DNA from: Mesorhizobium sp. LMG 17147
GTDB taxonomy: Bacteria; Pseudomonadota; Alphaproteobacteria; Rhizobiales; Rhizobiaceae
Direction of reading: 5' to 3'
NCBI RefSeq assembly: GCF_024297145.1
Contig: NZ_JANCTC010000001.1
Coordinates: 310,001-374,000, forward strand
DNA: 64,000 bases
Of this stretch, positions 16,736 to 25,479 are shown piece after piece. Position 1 is the first letter of the stretch. The number at the start of each line of letters is the position of its first letter. The notes beneath the pieces were generated by a model. That model saw only the letters and a list, made by a program, of their open reading frames with translations. It was not told the origin of the DNA and did not search any database. A program made the translations under genes and the position numbers.

Positions 16736-17749
16736 TCAATGTCCTTCCGTCTCTTTGTTCGCCTGGCGGATGTTCCAGACCATGATCGGAATGACCGCTA
16801 TCATGATGATGATGGCGATGGTGGCGCCGCGGCCGAAGTCGCCACCGCCGCGGAACATCCAGTCGAACATCAGATTGGCCAGCACCTGGCTGTTCCACTG
16901 GCCGTTGGTCATGGTCAGCACGATGTCGAAAACCTTCAGCACCAGGATGGTGATGGTGGTCCAGACGACGGCGATGGTGCCCCAGATCTGCGGCACCATG
17001 ACCTTCCAGAAGATCTGGAAAGGGTTGGCGCCGTCGATGACGGCGGCTTCCAGCGTCTCTTCCGGAATGCCGCGCAAGGCCGACGACAGGATGACCATGG
17101 CAAAGCCGGTCTGGATCCAGATCAGGATGACCATCAGGAAGAAGTTGTTCCAGAACGGCAGCGATATCCAGACCTGCGGCTGGCCGCCGAAATACTGGAT
17201 GATGGCGTTGAGCAGGCCGATCTGTGTCTGGCCCTCGCCGCGATATTCGTAGATGAATTTCCAGATGACGCTGGCGCCGACGAAGGAGATGGCGAGCGGC
17301 AGGAAGATCAGGCTCTTGGCGATGGTGCCCCACCAGATCTTGTCGGTGAGCACGGCGATGATCAGCCCGAGGAAGGTGCAGGCGGCTGGCACCACCGCCA
17401 GCCACATGATGTTGTTGAGGATCGAATTGCGGAACTCGCGGTCGCCGAACGCCCATTGATAGTTGGCCAAGCCGACGAAATGGGCGCCGCCGCGATCGAG
17501 GAACGACAGCCTCAGCGTCTCCACCACCGGGTAGATCAGGTAGATGGTGAGGATGATCATCGCCGGGCCGACGAACAGCCAGGGCCGGATCACCCCCTGC
17601 CGGCGCAGATTGTTGATCGCCGCCTTGCCGGAAACGCCGCGTGCCGGAAAGATCGTGTCGAGTGCCTTGTTGGCACCCCAGAAATAGGCGACGCAGCCGC
17701 CCACCCCGATGATGATGACGAATATCGCCGAAAAAATCTGAGCCGCCAT
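16736..17749 (-). CDS. aglF: Alpha-glucoside ABC permease, MalF type
   Basis: A 337-residue inner-membrane permease, the partner of AglG. Hydrophobic segments are visible at about residues 5-25 and 55-80 and then in series through the carboxyl half; the EAA loop (EAAVIDGANPFQIFWKV) lies near residue 240. The amino-terminal helix followed by KAAINNLRRQGVIRPWLF is typical for sugar ABC permeases of this group. The hairpin at 17922-17947 lies between this gene and aglE, which would let the binding protein be expressed at a higher level than the permeases. Confidence 0.92.
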   Translation of the reverse strand: MAAQIFSAIFVIIIGVGGCVAYFWGANKALDTIFPARGVSGKAAINNLRRQGVIRPWLFVGPAMIILTIYLIYPVVETLRLSFLDRGGAHFVGLANYQWAFGDREFRNSILNNIMWLAVVPAACTFLGLIIAVLTDKIWWGTIAKSLIFLPLAISFVGASVIWKFIYEYRGEGQTQIGLLNAIIQYFGGQPQVWISLPFWNNFFLMVILIWIQTGFAMVILSSALRGIPEETLEAAVIDGANPFQIFWKVMVPQIWGTIAVVWTTITILVLKVFDIVLTMTNGQWNSQVLANLMFDWMFRGGGDFGRGATIAIIIMIAVIPIMVWNIRQANKETEGH

Positions 17750-17921
17750 GGGTCCCTCCCCCTGCGCACGGATCCGCCAGTCGAGAATGGCTTTGGCGAC
17801 GGGATCATGCGCCGATTCAGTTGTCTGGAGCGCGACCAGCCGAAAAGCAGGTCACTGGGCGCGCGTCATGCCGGAATGCGTCGTGCTCACGACAATCGAC
17901 GCGACGCCAAGCACCGAAGAA

Positions 17922-17947
17922 GGTCCGGGCCGTTTGAGGCCCGGACC
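17922..17947 (-). terminator. Intercistronic stem-loop between aglE and aglF
   Basis: GGTCCGGGCC (17922-17931) pairs perfectly with GGCCCGGACC (17938-17947) around a six-base loop. It lies 28 bases after the aglE stop. A partial T-rich stretch (TTCTTC) follows on the minus strand, so it probably acts as an attenuator or 3'-end stabiliser, raising the ratio of binding protein to permease. Confidence 0.7.
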
Positions 17948-17974
17948 GCATCACATGGGACTCGAGCCGGCCGC

Positions 17975-19330
17975 TTACTTGATCGCGTCCCAGCTTTTCT
18001 GGATGTCGGTGGCGACGTCCTGGGCGGACTTGCCACCGACAAGGTCGATCATGCCGGTCCAGAAGGCGCCGGCGCCGATCTTGCCCGGCATCAGGTCGGA
18101 CCCATCGAAGCGGAAGGTCGAGGCGTTGGCCAGGATCTCGCCCTGCTTCTTCAGCGCGTCGCTGGCATAGGCGTCCTTGTTGACCGACTTGAACGGCGTC
18201 ACGAAGCCGCCCTGTGCCATCCAGATCTCATGAGCGAGCGGCAGCTTCAGGAATTCGATGAATGCGCGGGCACTCTTGCTATCTTTAGTGATCATGGCCA
18301 GCGTGCCGGCGCCGAGCACCGGAGTGCCGAGCTCGGGCTTGGAGGCGTAAGGCGGGTAATAGAAGAAGTCGGCATCCTCGCCGATCTTGGTGCCTTGCGG
18401 GAAGAAGGTCGGGATGAACGATGCCTGGTGGTGCAGATAGCATTTCGGCGGCACCGAGAAGAGGCCCTTCGGGCTGTCGCGGAAATCGGTCGCCGCAACC
18501 GCCTTGGCGCCGCCCTCGACCATCTTGTCGTCGGTCGCGATCTTGCCGAAAATGTCGATGGCGTTGACCACGGCCGGATCGTTGAACGGAATTTCGTTCT
18601 TCACCCATTTGTCGTAGGTCTCGGGCGTCTGGGTGCGCAGCATGATGTCTTCAACCCAGTCGGTCGCCGGCCAGCCAGTGGCGCCGCCCGAACCAAGCCC
18701 GATGCACCATGGCGTGCCGCCGTCGGCGATGATCTTCTTTTCGAGCTCGGCAAGCTCTTCCTGCGTCTTCGGCACCTTGTAGCCGGCTTCCTCGAAATTG
18801 TCCGGCGAGTACCAAACCAGCGATTTCACGTCGGCCTTATAAGGAAAGGCGAAGAAGCCGGGCTTGCCGTCCTTGTCCTTGAAGGTGCCGAGGTCGACCC
18901 AGGATTGGCCCGCGCCGTAATTGTCCTTGACCCAGTTGGCCGTGTCGTCGCCGAGCGGCGTCAGTAAGCCCTTCGATGCCAGATCCTGGATCAGGCCCGG
19001 CTGCGGCAGCACGGCGATGTTGGGCGGGCTGCCGGCCTGCGTGTCGATGACGATCTGCTGCTCGTAATTCTCCGACGAGGAATACTTGATCTCGGCGCCG
19101 GTGGCTTCGGAGAAATAATCGAGAACGGTGCGGATAAGCCCTTCGTCCTCGCCGCGCCACGGCCCGAAGATCGTCAGTGTCTCGCCCTTGAGGTCGACCT
19201 TCTTGAGCTCGTCGTAGTTGGCCCAGTTGAAACGGGGATCTTCGCCCGGCTTGAACTTCAGTTCGGCTTGCGCGGGCATGGCCAGGGCGAGCGTGGCAAA
19301 CGCAGCGCCCAGCAGAAGCATTTTCTTCAT
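17975..19330 (-). CDS. aglE: Alpha-glucoside ABC periplasmic binding protein
   Basis: The 451-residue extracellular solute-binding protein of the operon. The signal peptide MKKMLLLGAAFATLALAMPAQA is followed by a mature protein with LTIFGPWRGEDEGLIRTVLDYF and the family block WVEDIMLRTQTPETYDKWV. The start at 19330 has GGGAGGGAATACC upstream; a longer frame from 19492 would bury the signal peptide. It is the first gene of the operon, and the perfect palindrome at 19442-19455 lies about 110 bases upstream of its ATG. Confidence 0.94.
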   Translation of the reverse strand: MKKMLLLGAAFATLALAMPAQAELKFKPGEDPRFNWANYDELKKVDLKGETLTIFGPWRGEDEGLIRTVLDYFSEATGAEIKYSSSENYEQQIVIDTQAGSPPNIAVLPQPGLIQDLASKGLLTPLGDDTANWVKDNYGAGQSWVDLGTFKDKDGKPGFFAFPYKADVKSLVWYSPDNFEEAGYKVPKTQEELAELEKKIIADGGTPWCIGLGSGGATGWPATDWVEDIMLRTQTPETYDKWVKNEIPFNDPAVVNAIDIFGKIATDDKMVEGGAKAVAATDFRDSPKGLFSVPPKCYLHHQASFIPTFFPQGTKIGEDADFFYYPPYASKPELGTPVLGAGTLAMITKDSKSARAFIEFLKLPLAHEIWMAQGGFVTPFKSVNKDAYASDALKKQGEILANASTFRFDGSDLMPGKIGAGAFWTGMIDLVGGKSAQDVATDIQKSWDAIK

Positions 19331-19441
19331 CGGTATTCCCTCCCAGTGGTGACAAACACCGAACGAAACCTCCATTCCGTCCGCCGGCGCCGCAGGACTG
19401 TGACTCAGTCGGAAAGGAACTGCAACCTTTCGTGGAGTCTT

Positions 19442-19455
19442 CCAAAGCGCTTTGG
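19442..19455. promoter_or_regulatory. LacI-type operator toward aglE
   Basis: CCAAAGCGCTTTGG is a perfect 14-bp palindrome with the central CG typical of LacI-family operators. Its core AAAGCGCTTT is repeated next to aglR. The likely ligand is the adjacent AglR. Confidence 0.75.
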
Positions 19456-19663
19456 TCATTTTGATCTCGCCACTGAATTGACCGCGAGTCAATAGGAAGC
19501 CAGGCTAATCGATTTAATTTTTCCGGCCGGGTGCCGGCAAAAGTGCGCTGCAGCACAGTTTTCTGGCGGTGCAGCAGCAAATTCGGCTTCAAACCGGTCC
19601 GAACCCTGCGTATGGTCACTGCGCTCGGCAACGCGGTTCGTAGGGCCAGATCGTTTCAGATTA

Positions 19664-19673
19664 AAAGCGCTTT
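19664..19673. promoter_or_regulatory. LacI-type operator toward aglR
   Basis: AAAGCGCTTT, the same palindromic core as at 19444-19453, lies 18 bases before the GTG start of aglR. This suggests autoregulation of the repressor gene. Confidence 0.65.
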
Positions 19674-19691
19674 GAGGTTTGGAGGCCTCCG

Positions 19692-20714
19692 GTGAACCTC
19701 AAGCAGCTCTCCCACATGCTGGCGCTTTCGCAGACAACGGTGAGCCGCGCACTGAACGGCTACCCGGAAGTCAACGAGGAAACGCGCCGGCGGGTGGTCG
19801 ATGCCGCCAAGCGTCATGGCTATCGCCCCAATCCGAGCGCCCGCCGGCTGGCGACCGGCAAGACCGGCATGATCGGCTATGTGCTGCCGACGGGAGCGAC
19901 CGTCGATATCGACCCGCATTTCGTCGAGTTCCTGTCCGGCCTCGGCGACTATGCGCGTTCGCACGAACTCGACCTGGTGCTGTCACCGGCCGATGCCGAC
20001 GACCAGGAGACGACCTACCGCCGCATTGTCGCCAACCGGCAGGTCGACGCGGTCTATATCTCCTCCCCGAGACCGGCCGACCGGCGGGTGGCGCTGGTCA
20101 ACACGCTCGGCATTCCCTTCATCGTCCATGGCCGCAGCGAAGGCTTCGATTTCGACTACCCCTTCACCGACATCGACAATGAGGGCGCCTTCCACGAGGC
20201 GGCGCGGCTTCTCGTGCAGCTCGGTCACAGGCGTCTGGCGCTTATCAATGGCGACGATCGCGAGACCTTCGCCATACATCGCGAGCGCGGCGTGCGGCGC
20301 GCGCTTGCGGCAAGCGGCCTGGTGCTTCGTGATCAGCATGTCTGTTCCCTGACAATGACCGAGGAGAACGGCTATCGCGCCGCCAGGCGTCTGCTGGAAC
20401 AAAGCGACCCGCCGACGGCGATCGCCTGCTCCAGCCTGATTATGGCACTCGGCGTGGTGCGCGCGGTGCGCGATCTCGGCCTGACCATTCCGGGCGACCT
20501 GTCGCTGATCGCCCATGACGACGTCTTTCCCTGGCTGAAGCCGGAAAATTTTTCGGTGCCGCTGTCGACGACACGTTCGTCGATCCGCCTGGCGGGCGCA
20601 CGCATCGCCGAACGGCTGGCGGCGCGGATTTCCGGCCTGGAGCAGGGCGCTCGCGGCGAGGTCTGGCCGGTCGACCTGGTGGTCAGGGGATCGGTAGCCG
20701 GCGCCCCGGCCTAG
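19692..20714 (+). CDS. aglR: LacI-family regulator of alpha-glucoside genes
   Basis: A 340-residue repressor. The amino-terminal helix-turn-helix MNLKQLSHMLALSQTTVSRAL and hinge YRPNPSARRLATG are standard LacI features; the rest is a periplasmic-binding-protein-like sugar-sensing domain (TGMIGYVLPTG to PVDLVVRG). GTG at 19692 is the start, preceded by GGAGGCC. It is divergent from aglEFGAK and flanked by two copies of an AAAGCGCTTT dyad, so it most likely represses that operon and itself until an alpha-glucoside binds. Confidence 0.88.
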   Translation: MNLKQLSHMLALSQTTVSRALNGYPEVNEETRRRVVDAAKRHGYRPNPSARRLATGKTGMIGYVLPTGATVDIDPHFVEFLSGLGDYARSHELDLVLSPADADDQETTYRRIVANRQVDAVYISSPRPADRRVALVNTLGIPFIVHGRSEGFDFDYPFTDIDNEGAFHEAARLLVQLGHRRLALINGDDRETFAIHRERGVRRALAASGLVLRDQHVCSLTMTEENGYRAARRLLEQSDPPTAIACSSLIMALGVVRAVRDLGLTIPGDLSLIAHDDVFPWLKPENFSVPLSTTRSSIRLAGARIAERLAARISGLEQGARGEVWPVDLVVRGSVAGAPA

Positions 20715-20718
20715 GGAT

Positions 20719-20793
20719 CAAAACTCAATGACCCTGAGCGACCGAGTTCGAACCCATATAGGTCATTTGAGGTAACCGGCCGATTGAGTTTTG
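20719..20793. repeat. 75-bp element with 11-bp terminal inverted repeats
   Basis: CAAAACTCAAT at 20719-20729 and its exact reverse complement at 20783-20793 bound the element. A second nested pair, AATGACC (20727-20733) and GGTCATT (20761-20767), lies inside. It is placed just after the aglR stop and next to a degenerate protease gene. It may be a miniature mobile element remnant or a large terminator-like structure. Confidence 0.5.
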
Positions 20794-20874
20794 CCCCAAT
20801 ATCTGATGCCCAACATTATGCAGCGGCTCCGGGAGAACGGCATGCACAAATGCAGAAGCGTTAGAGCTTTGGAC

Positions 20875-21511
20875 TTATTCCTTGGCCGCCTCGGCCGCTT
20901 TGGTGTCCGGCAGGCCAAAACCGAAATCATTGTCGCGGCCCCTGGGGCCGAGGTCCCTTGCCGTGCCGGCGAGCGCTTTCTCGACCCATTCGGCGGAGCG
21001 ATCGGGGCCGCATGCAACAGATTGGCGGCGATCAGTCCGTCGACCGAAGTGCCGTGGTCGCGCGCCTTGATCGGCACGTCGGGTATGGCACTGCCCGGCA
21101 ATGACACCGGAGAGCGCCGGATTTTTGTCGTCGATGCCGGTATCGATGACGCCAACACGCACATTCTCGCCGCTGGCTTCGTTGGCGTCGAGCGCGATGC
21201 GTTCGAACGCATAATTGACGATGCTGGCCGCCTGCTGCAGCGAGTAGACATGGTTGGCCTCACGCCGCAAAATGCGGCCGTCGGCGGCAAGCTGTGCCTG
21301 CATGACGCCGACCGGGCGGCCATCCGGAATGCCGAAGCGCACCAGCGTGTTGCCGAGCAGCCGCCTTTGGCGCAGTCGGCGTTGGCAGCACTTCCCGATT
21401 CAGGCAGTCGATCTCCGCCTGGGTGAGGTTAGGATCGTTGGTTTGTGCGACGGCAGACGTGGCGAAGATTGTCATCGCCGCCGTCAATCGAGTGACCGCC
21501 TTAGCCGCCAT
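20875..21511 (-). pseudogene. S8 (subtilase) peptidase pseudogene
   Basis: Remnant of an exported subtilisin-like protease read in three frames. Frame one, from the ATG at 21511, gives a signal peptide (MTIFATSAVAQ) and LTQAEIDCLNREVLPT. After a one-base shift near 21380 the next frame gives LLGNTLVRFGIPDGRP and the catalytic Asp region VRVGVIDTGIDD. After another shift near 21088 the catalytic His region ARDHGTSVDGLIA appears. Then the text jumps to a carboxyl-terminal block, EKALAGTARDLGPRGRD, so the part carrying the oxyanion Asn and catalytic Ser is deleted. The start overlaps the end of the anti-sigma gene, so it was the third gene of that operon. Confidence 0.85.
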
Positions 21512-22169
21512 CAGCCGGTTTCCTTCCCTCCAGGGCAGCTTCGGTGAAAGGCTGGGCGGCAATAAGGCCAAGCAGTTTCTGATAGTCGGCGCCGGTCTTG
21601 GCCGGGACGCCGAGGCGGAAGACGCCGTCGGCGGTCGGCCCGCCGACGATCTTCAGCTGGTTCTGGGCGAGAAAAGCGACGATGTCGGACAGCTTCGCAT
21701 CCGGTTTGAACTTCACAAGGGCAAACGGCATTTTGGCCAGATCGTCTTCCGATCCGGCAATCTCGAAATCGCCACCTCTGTTGCCGGTCTGCACAAAGGA
21801 TTGCGTGACGACCAGGGCCAGCAGCACCGCGGCCGCGGCCCAGGCAATGCCGGCGGGCGCCACCATGAAGCGGCTCCAGGCCTGCGCCAGCCAGGACGAT
21901 GCCGCCGGCCCGCGGGCGAAGCCGGCCTCGGCATCGAGCGCCTTGGCAAAGCGGCTGAGCGCATCGGCAGGCGGGCGGATTGCCTCGTTTGCGGCAGCGG
22001 TGCCGGAGAATTCGGCCTCGGCCTCGCCTAGTGCGGCCATCGCCGCCGGATCGCTTGCCAGCCATTCCTCGATGGCTTCGAGCTCGGTGCCCTCCAGCGA
22101 GCCGTTCAGATAAAACGGCAGCAGCATTTCCATTTCGTCGCGGCGCGACATCTTTTCAGCGGCGCTCAT
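21501..22169 (-). CDS. Anti-sigma factor, membrane-anchored
   Basis: A 222-residue predicted regulator. The amino-terminal part (EMLLPFYLNGSLEGTELEAIEEWLA) resembles the cytoplasmic anti-sigma domain but lacks the His-Cys zinc motif of ZAS proteins. One membrane segment (AWAAAAVLLALVVTQSFV) precedes a periplasmic domain ending in a GVFRLGVPAKTGADYQKLL block. ATG at 22169 is preferred over the GTG at 22175 because AGGGGG then falls at a usable distance; this ATG overlaps the restored stop of the sigma gene. The gene is intact although both neighbours are damaged. Confidence 0.75.
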   Translation of the reverse strand: MSAAEKMSRRDEMEMLLPFYLNGSLEGTELEAIEEWLASDPAAMAALGEAEAEFSGTAAANEAIRPPADALSRFAKALDAEAGFARGPAASSWLAQAWSRFMVAPAGIAWAAAAVLLALVVTQSFVQTGNRGGDFEIAGSEDDLAKMPFALVKFKPDAKLSDIVAFLAQNQLKIVGGPTADGVFRLGVPAKTGADYQKLLGLIAAQPFTEAALEGRKPADGG

Positions 22170-22728
22170 GGCCACCCCCTGTCGTAACCGGCGGCCTTGA
22201 GGGCTTCGCCGAGTTCCTTGCGGGCGAAGAACATCCTGGTCTTGACCTGGCGACCGGGATGCCGAGTACCTCGCCGATCTCGCTCACCGATTGCCCGTGA
22301 TAATAGACAAGGTCGATCACCGTACGGTGCTCTTCCGGCATGGCATCGATGAAGCGTCGCGAGGCAGCGGCCTTGTCTTCTTTCATCGTCACGACTTCCG
22401 GCGTGTCGGCACCGTCGGCGACCTGGGCCGCGTCATCGTCGTCGATCCAGTCTTCCTTCTTCTTGCGCAACAGGGACAGCGCCTTGAAGCGGGCAATGCC
22501 GAGCAGCCATGTCGAGACCTCCGAGCGGCCCTCGAAGGCCGGCGCCTGCCGCCAGAGTTCAAGGAATACCTCGTTCGCAATATCGTCGGCCATCAGTTCC
22601 GATCCCGTCTGGCGTGCCACGAAGCGGTAGACCCGCGCGTGGTGGCGCATGAACAGGAGCCGCACGGCGGCACGGTCGCCCTTCGCGACGCGCTCGACGA
22701 GCGCGCGATCGGTCTCCGCGGCAGTCAT
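22166..22728 (-). pseudogene. ECF RNA polymerase sigma factor, frameshifted
   Basis: Encodes an ECF sigma factor with region 2 (DDIANEVFLELWRQ, STWLLGIARFKALSLLRK) and region 4 (MPEEHRTVIDLVYYHGQSVSEIGEVLGIPVA). At about 22247-22248 one base is missing: the running frame continues as RSRPGCSSPARN to a stop at 22156, while the next frame gives the expected VKTRMFFARKELGEALKAAG ending in a TGA that overlaps the anti-sigma ATG. The break falls in the region 4.2 recognition helix, so promoter minus-35 recognition should fail. A single sequencing error would give the same picture. ATG at 22728 fits family length; the frame also opens from a GTG at 22788. Confidence 0.8.
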
Positions 22729-22861
22729 CGCCGGTCGAGCCGCCTGGCTCCTGCCTGCTCTGTCGCTGATCGGCCCAAAAAGGTTCACCGCATCCGCCGG
22801 TATGTTTGCGGAGGCTAACTGAAGAGCGGGAGCGTTGCCAGAGGGAGAAGAGGGCGCGCGC

Positions 22862-23713
22862 TCAACTCAGGAACGGCTTTGCCTTCATGGTGACCGGCAC
22901 CGGCACGCCGAGGCGCGCAAGCACTGTCGGCGCGAGCTGCAGCTGATCGAGCAGCGTATTGGCCTCCGGGCCCTCGCCCGATCCGAAGTAATAAAGTGCG
23001 AAATCCTGCATCTCTTCGTCGTGGCCGCCATGATGGCCGCGATCGGTCTGGCCATGATCGGCGGTAACGATCACCTCGTAGCCGGCCTCCCGCCAGCGCG
23101 GCAGGAAGCCGGCGAGCATGGCGTCTATTGCATAGACGGCATGATCCATCTCGCGGCAGTCATGGCCGAACCGGTGGCCCATCGAGTCCAGCGTGCAGCT
23201 GTGCAGGATGCCGTAGTCGATGCCGTAGCGCCTGGTCAGCATGGTCAACGTCGCGAACAGGTCGACGTCGCTCGGCGTCATCTGGTTCCTAGCGTTGTAG
23301 CCGGTCATGGTGTGGAACCGGCCATGGCTGATCGGCCTGCCCGGCTGGTCGAACTCTATGTCCTCGACCAGGTCGAACGGATAGGCCCGGAAGAATTCGG
23401 ACCAGTAGGAATGGGTGACCGCACCCGTCTTGCCGCCGGCCCTGCTGACTTCGGAAAAGATGTCCGGCTGTTCGACGCGAAACCGGTTCTCGTTGGACAG
23501 GATGCCGTGCACTTGAGGCGGCACGCCGGTGTGGATCGAGGCATAGCAGGATGCCGAGGTCGACGGCAGCACGGAGCGCATCTTCCACACGCGCGCGTCG
23601 CCGGATTGCACCCACCCTTCGAGATTGCCCATCAGCCGTCGCCAGTTCCGGTAAGGCACGCCGTCTAGGATGATGAGCAGAAGTTTTGTGTTGAGCGCCA
23701 AGGGCGCCTCCAT
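22862..23713 (-). CDS. Alkaline-phosphatase-superfamily phosphodiesterase
   Basis: A 283-residue metal-dependent hydrolase of the type I phosphodiesterase / nucleotide pyrophosphatase group. Visible motifs: LLLIILDGVPYRNW (first metal Asp), SVLPSTSASCYASIHTG (nucleophile region), LHSCTLDSMGHRFGHD (Asp, His), VIVTADHGQTD (Asp-His) and GGHDEEMQ (His). No signal peptide is present, so a cytoplasmic location is likely. It lies 80 bases after the ABC ATPase gene on the same strand and is probably the last gene of that operon. The substrate (nucleotide, phosphonate or phospholipid head group) cannot be read. Confidence 0.82.
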   Translation of the reverse strand: MEAPLALNTKLLLIILDGVPYRNWRRLMGNLEGWVQSGDARVWKMRSVLPSTSASCYASIHTGVPPQVHGILSNENRFRVEQPDIFSEVSRAGGKTGAVTHSYWSEFFRAYPFDLVEDIEFDQPGRPISHGRFHTMTGYNARNQMTPSDVDLFATLTMLTRRYGIDYGILHSCTLDSMGHRFGHDCREMDHAVYAIDAMLAGFLPRWREAGYEVIVTADHGQTDRGHHGGHDEEMQDFALYYFGSGEGPEANTLLDQLQLAPTVLARLGVPVPVTMKAKPFLS

Positions 23714-23793
23714 GCGGCTTGATCGGAAAGTCAGGGCGGGCCTGCCGTTCAATCCACGCCCGGACAGGATCGTCGGGCGCAAGGGGCAGCCCG

Positions 23794-25479
23794 CTAGTTC
23801 CCCGCGCTGGCCATGCGCCGTCCCTTGATCGCTTTCTCTAACCAGCCGATCTCCATTTCGGGCACCGACGACAGCAAAAGGTCTGTGTAGGCGTCGAACG
23901 GCGGCGTCAGAACCTTGCTCTTGGGGCCGTAGCGCACCACCTCGCCGCGATACATCACCGCGATCGAATCGGCGATCGACTTCACTGTTGCGAGATCATG
24001 AGTGATGAACAGATAAGCGACGTTTTCCTCTTTCTGCAGCTCGAGCAGCAGCTCCAGTATGCCGTGGGCCACCAGCGGGTCGAGCGCCGATGTCACCTCG
24101 TCGCAGATGATGAGCTTCGGCTTGGCGGCGAGCGAACGAGCGATGCAGACGCGCTGCTTCTGGCCGCCCGAAAGCTCGGCCGGATAGCGGTCGACATAGC
24201 CTTTACCCATCTCGATCTTGTCGAGCAGTTCGGCGACACGTTTGTCGCGCTCGCGCCCGCGCATCCCAAAATAGAATTCCAGCGGCCGGCCGATGATGGT
24301 GCCGACCGTCTGGCGCGGATTCATCGCGACATCGGCCATCTGATAGATCATCTGCAACTGGCGCAGATCCTCCTTCGGCCGGTCGGCAAGCCGGTTGGCG
24401 AGCGGCCGTCCGTCGAAGGTGACGGTGCCTTGTTCGGGCGGCAGGAGGCCGGTGATGGCGCGCGCCAGCGTCGATTTGCCGGAGCCGGACTCGCCGACCA
24501 CCGCCAGCGTCTGGCCCGGGAAAATATCGACCGAGACGTTCTTCAGCACCTTGATGTGGCTGCGGCCATAGGCGGCGGTGATGTTCTTGACCGACAGGAA
24601 CGGGCTCGGACCGGGCTTCTGCTCCTGATGTTCGATCTCATGCACCGAAACCAGCGCGTTGGTGTATTCCTGGCGCGGCTCCTTGATGATCTGGCGCGTG
24701 CCGCCCCATTCGACCAGCCGGCCGTGGCGCAGCACCATGATCTCGTCCGAGACCTGGGCGACGACGGCAAGGTCATGGGTGATGTAGAGTGCCGCCACAT
24801 GCGTGTCGCGGATGGCATCCTTGATCGCCGCTAACACGTCGATCTGCGTCGTCACGTCGAGCGCCGTGGTCGGCTCGTCGAAGACGATCAGGTCGGGTTC
24901 CGAGCACAGCGCCATTGCCGTCATCACGCGCTGCAGCTGACCGCCCGACACCTGGTGGGGGAAGCGCTCGCCGATGGTTTCGGGGTTCGGCAGGCTGAGC
25001 TTCTTGAACAGCGCCACGGCGCGCTTTTCGGCTTCGGCCCGCGTCGCCGTACCGTGCAGGAGTGCTGCCTCGACCACCTGGTCCATCAGCCTGTGCGCCG
25101 GATTGAAGGCCGCTGCCGCCGATTGCGCGACATAGCAGACCTCGCGGCCGCGCAATTTGCGGAACCCTTCGTTGCCGCCCTTCAGGATGTCGCGGCCATT
25201 GAGAATGACCTCGCCGCCGGTGATGCGCACGCCGCCGCGGCCGTAACCCATCGACGACAGGCCGATGGTCGATTTGCCGGCGCCGGACTCGCCGATCAAT
25301 CCGAGCACCTTGCCCTTTTCGAGCGTCAGCGAGACATCGTGCACCAGCACGATGTTCTTCGGCGCCTCGCCCGGCGGATATACCGTGGCCTCGATGCGCA
25401 GATTGCGGATGTCTAGCAGCACGCCGGACTTCGGTTGCCCGGGCTTCGGTTGCCCGGGCTTCGGTTGCTTGTCGGCCAT
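23794..25479 (-). CDS. Oligopeptide-type ABC transporter, fused double ATPase
   Basis: A 561-residue protein with two complete ATPase domains, equivalent to DppD and DppF in one chain. The first half has GESGAGKST, VSGGQLQRVMTA and DLIVFDEPTTALDV; the second has GESGSGKST, LSGGQKQRVCIA and LIICDEVTSALDP. The ATG at 25479 overlaps the TAA of the permease gene by one base. The first 17 residues hold a PKPGQ repeat encoded by a 15-base DNA repeat. It energises uptake by the upstream permeases. The substrate class is oligopeptides or other solutes of the PepT family. Confidence 0.92.
   Translation of the reverse strand: MADKQPKPGQPKPGQPKSGVLLDIRNLRIEATVYPPGEAPKNIVLVHDVSLTLEKGKVLGLIGESGAGKSTIGLSSMGYGRGGVRITGGEVILNGRDILKGGNEGFRKLRGREVCYVAQSAAAAFNPAHRLMDQVVEAALLHGTATRAEAEKRAVALFKKLSLPNPETIGERFPHQVSGGQLQRVMTAMALCSEPDLIVFDEPTTALDVTTQIDVLAAIKDAIRDTHVAALYITHDLAVVAQVSDEIMVLRHGRLVEWGGTRQIIKEPRQEYTNALVSVHEIEHQEQKPGPSPFLSVKNITAAYGRSHIKVLKNVSVDIFPGQTLAVVGESGSGKSTLARAITGLLPPEQGTVTFDGRPLANRLADRPKEDLRQLQMIYQMADVAMNPRQTVGTIIGRPLEFYFGMRGRERDKRVAELLDKIEMGKGYVDRYPAELSGGQKQRVCIARSLAAKPKLIICDEVTSALDPLVAHGILELLLELQKEENVAYLFITHDLATVKSIADSIAVMYRGEVVRYGPKSKVLTPPFDAYTDLLLSSVPEMEIGWLEKAIKGRRMASAGN
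25429..25470. repeat. 15-bp tandem repeat within the ATPase gene
   Basis: The unit CTTCGGTTGCCCGGG occurs twice in full and a third time in part. It encodes the PKPGQ repeats near the amino terminus of the double ATPase. The 15-base unit keeps the frame, so copy number could vary without breaking the gene. Confidence 0.75.

Larger units (their letters stand above)
19331..19691. promoter_or_regulatory. Divergent control region of aglE and aglR
   Basis: A 361-bp noncoding region between divergent genes. It holds two matching dyads centred on AAAGCGCTTT, one toward aglE and one 18 bases before aglR. No standard promoter boxes were clear. No coding frame with recognisable content is present. Confidence 0.7.

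Noticed and set aside
17750..17974. Small open frames between aglF and aglE
   Set aside because: The stretch is an intercistronic gap with a regulatory hairpin; the frames lack ribosome binding sites and homology.
16349..18967. An 872-codon open frame on the plus strand
   Set aside because: It lies fully opposite aglG, aglF and aglE, its translation is low-complexity Arg/Asp/Gly-rich, and it has no family motifs. Long antisense frames are common in GC-rich genes.
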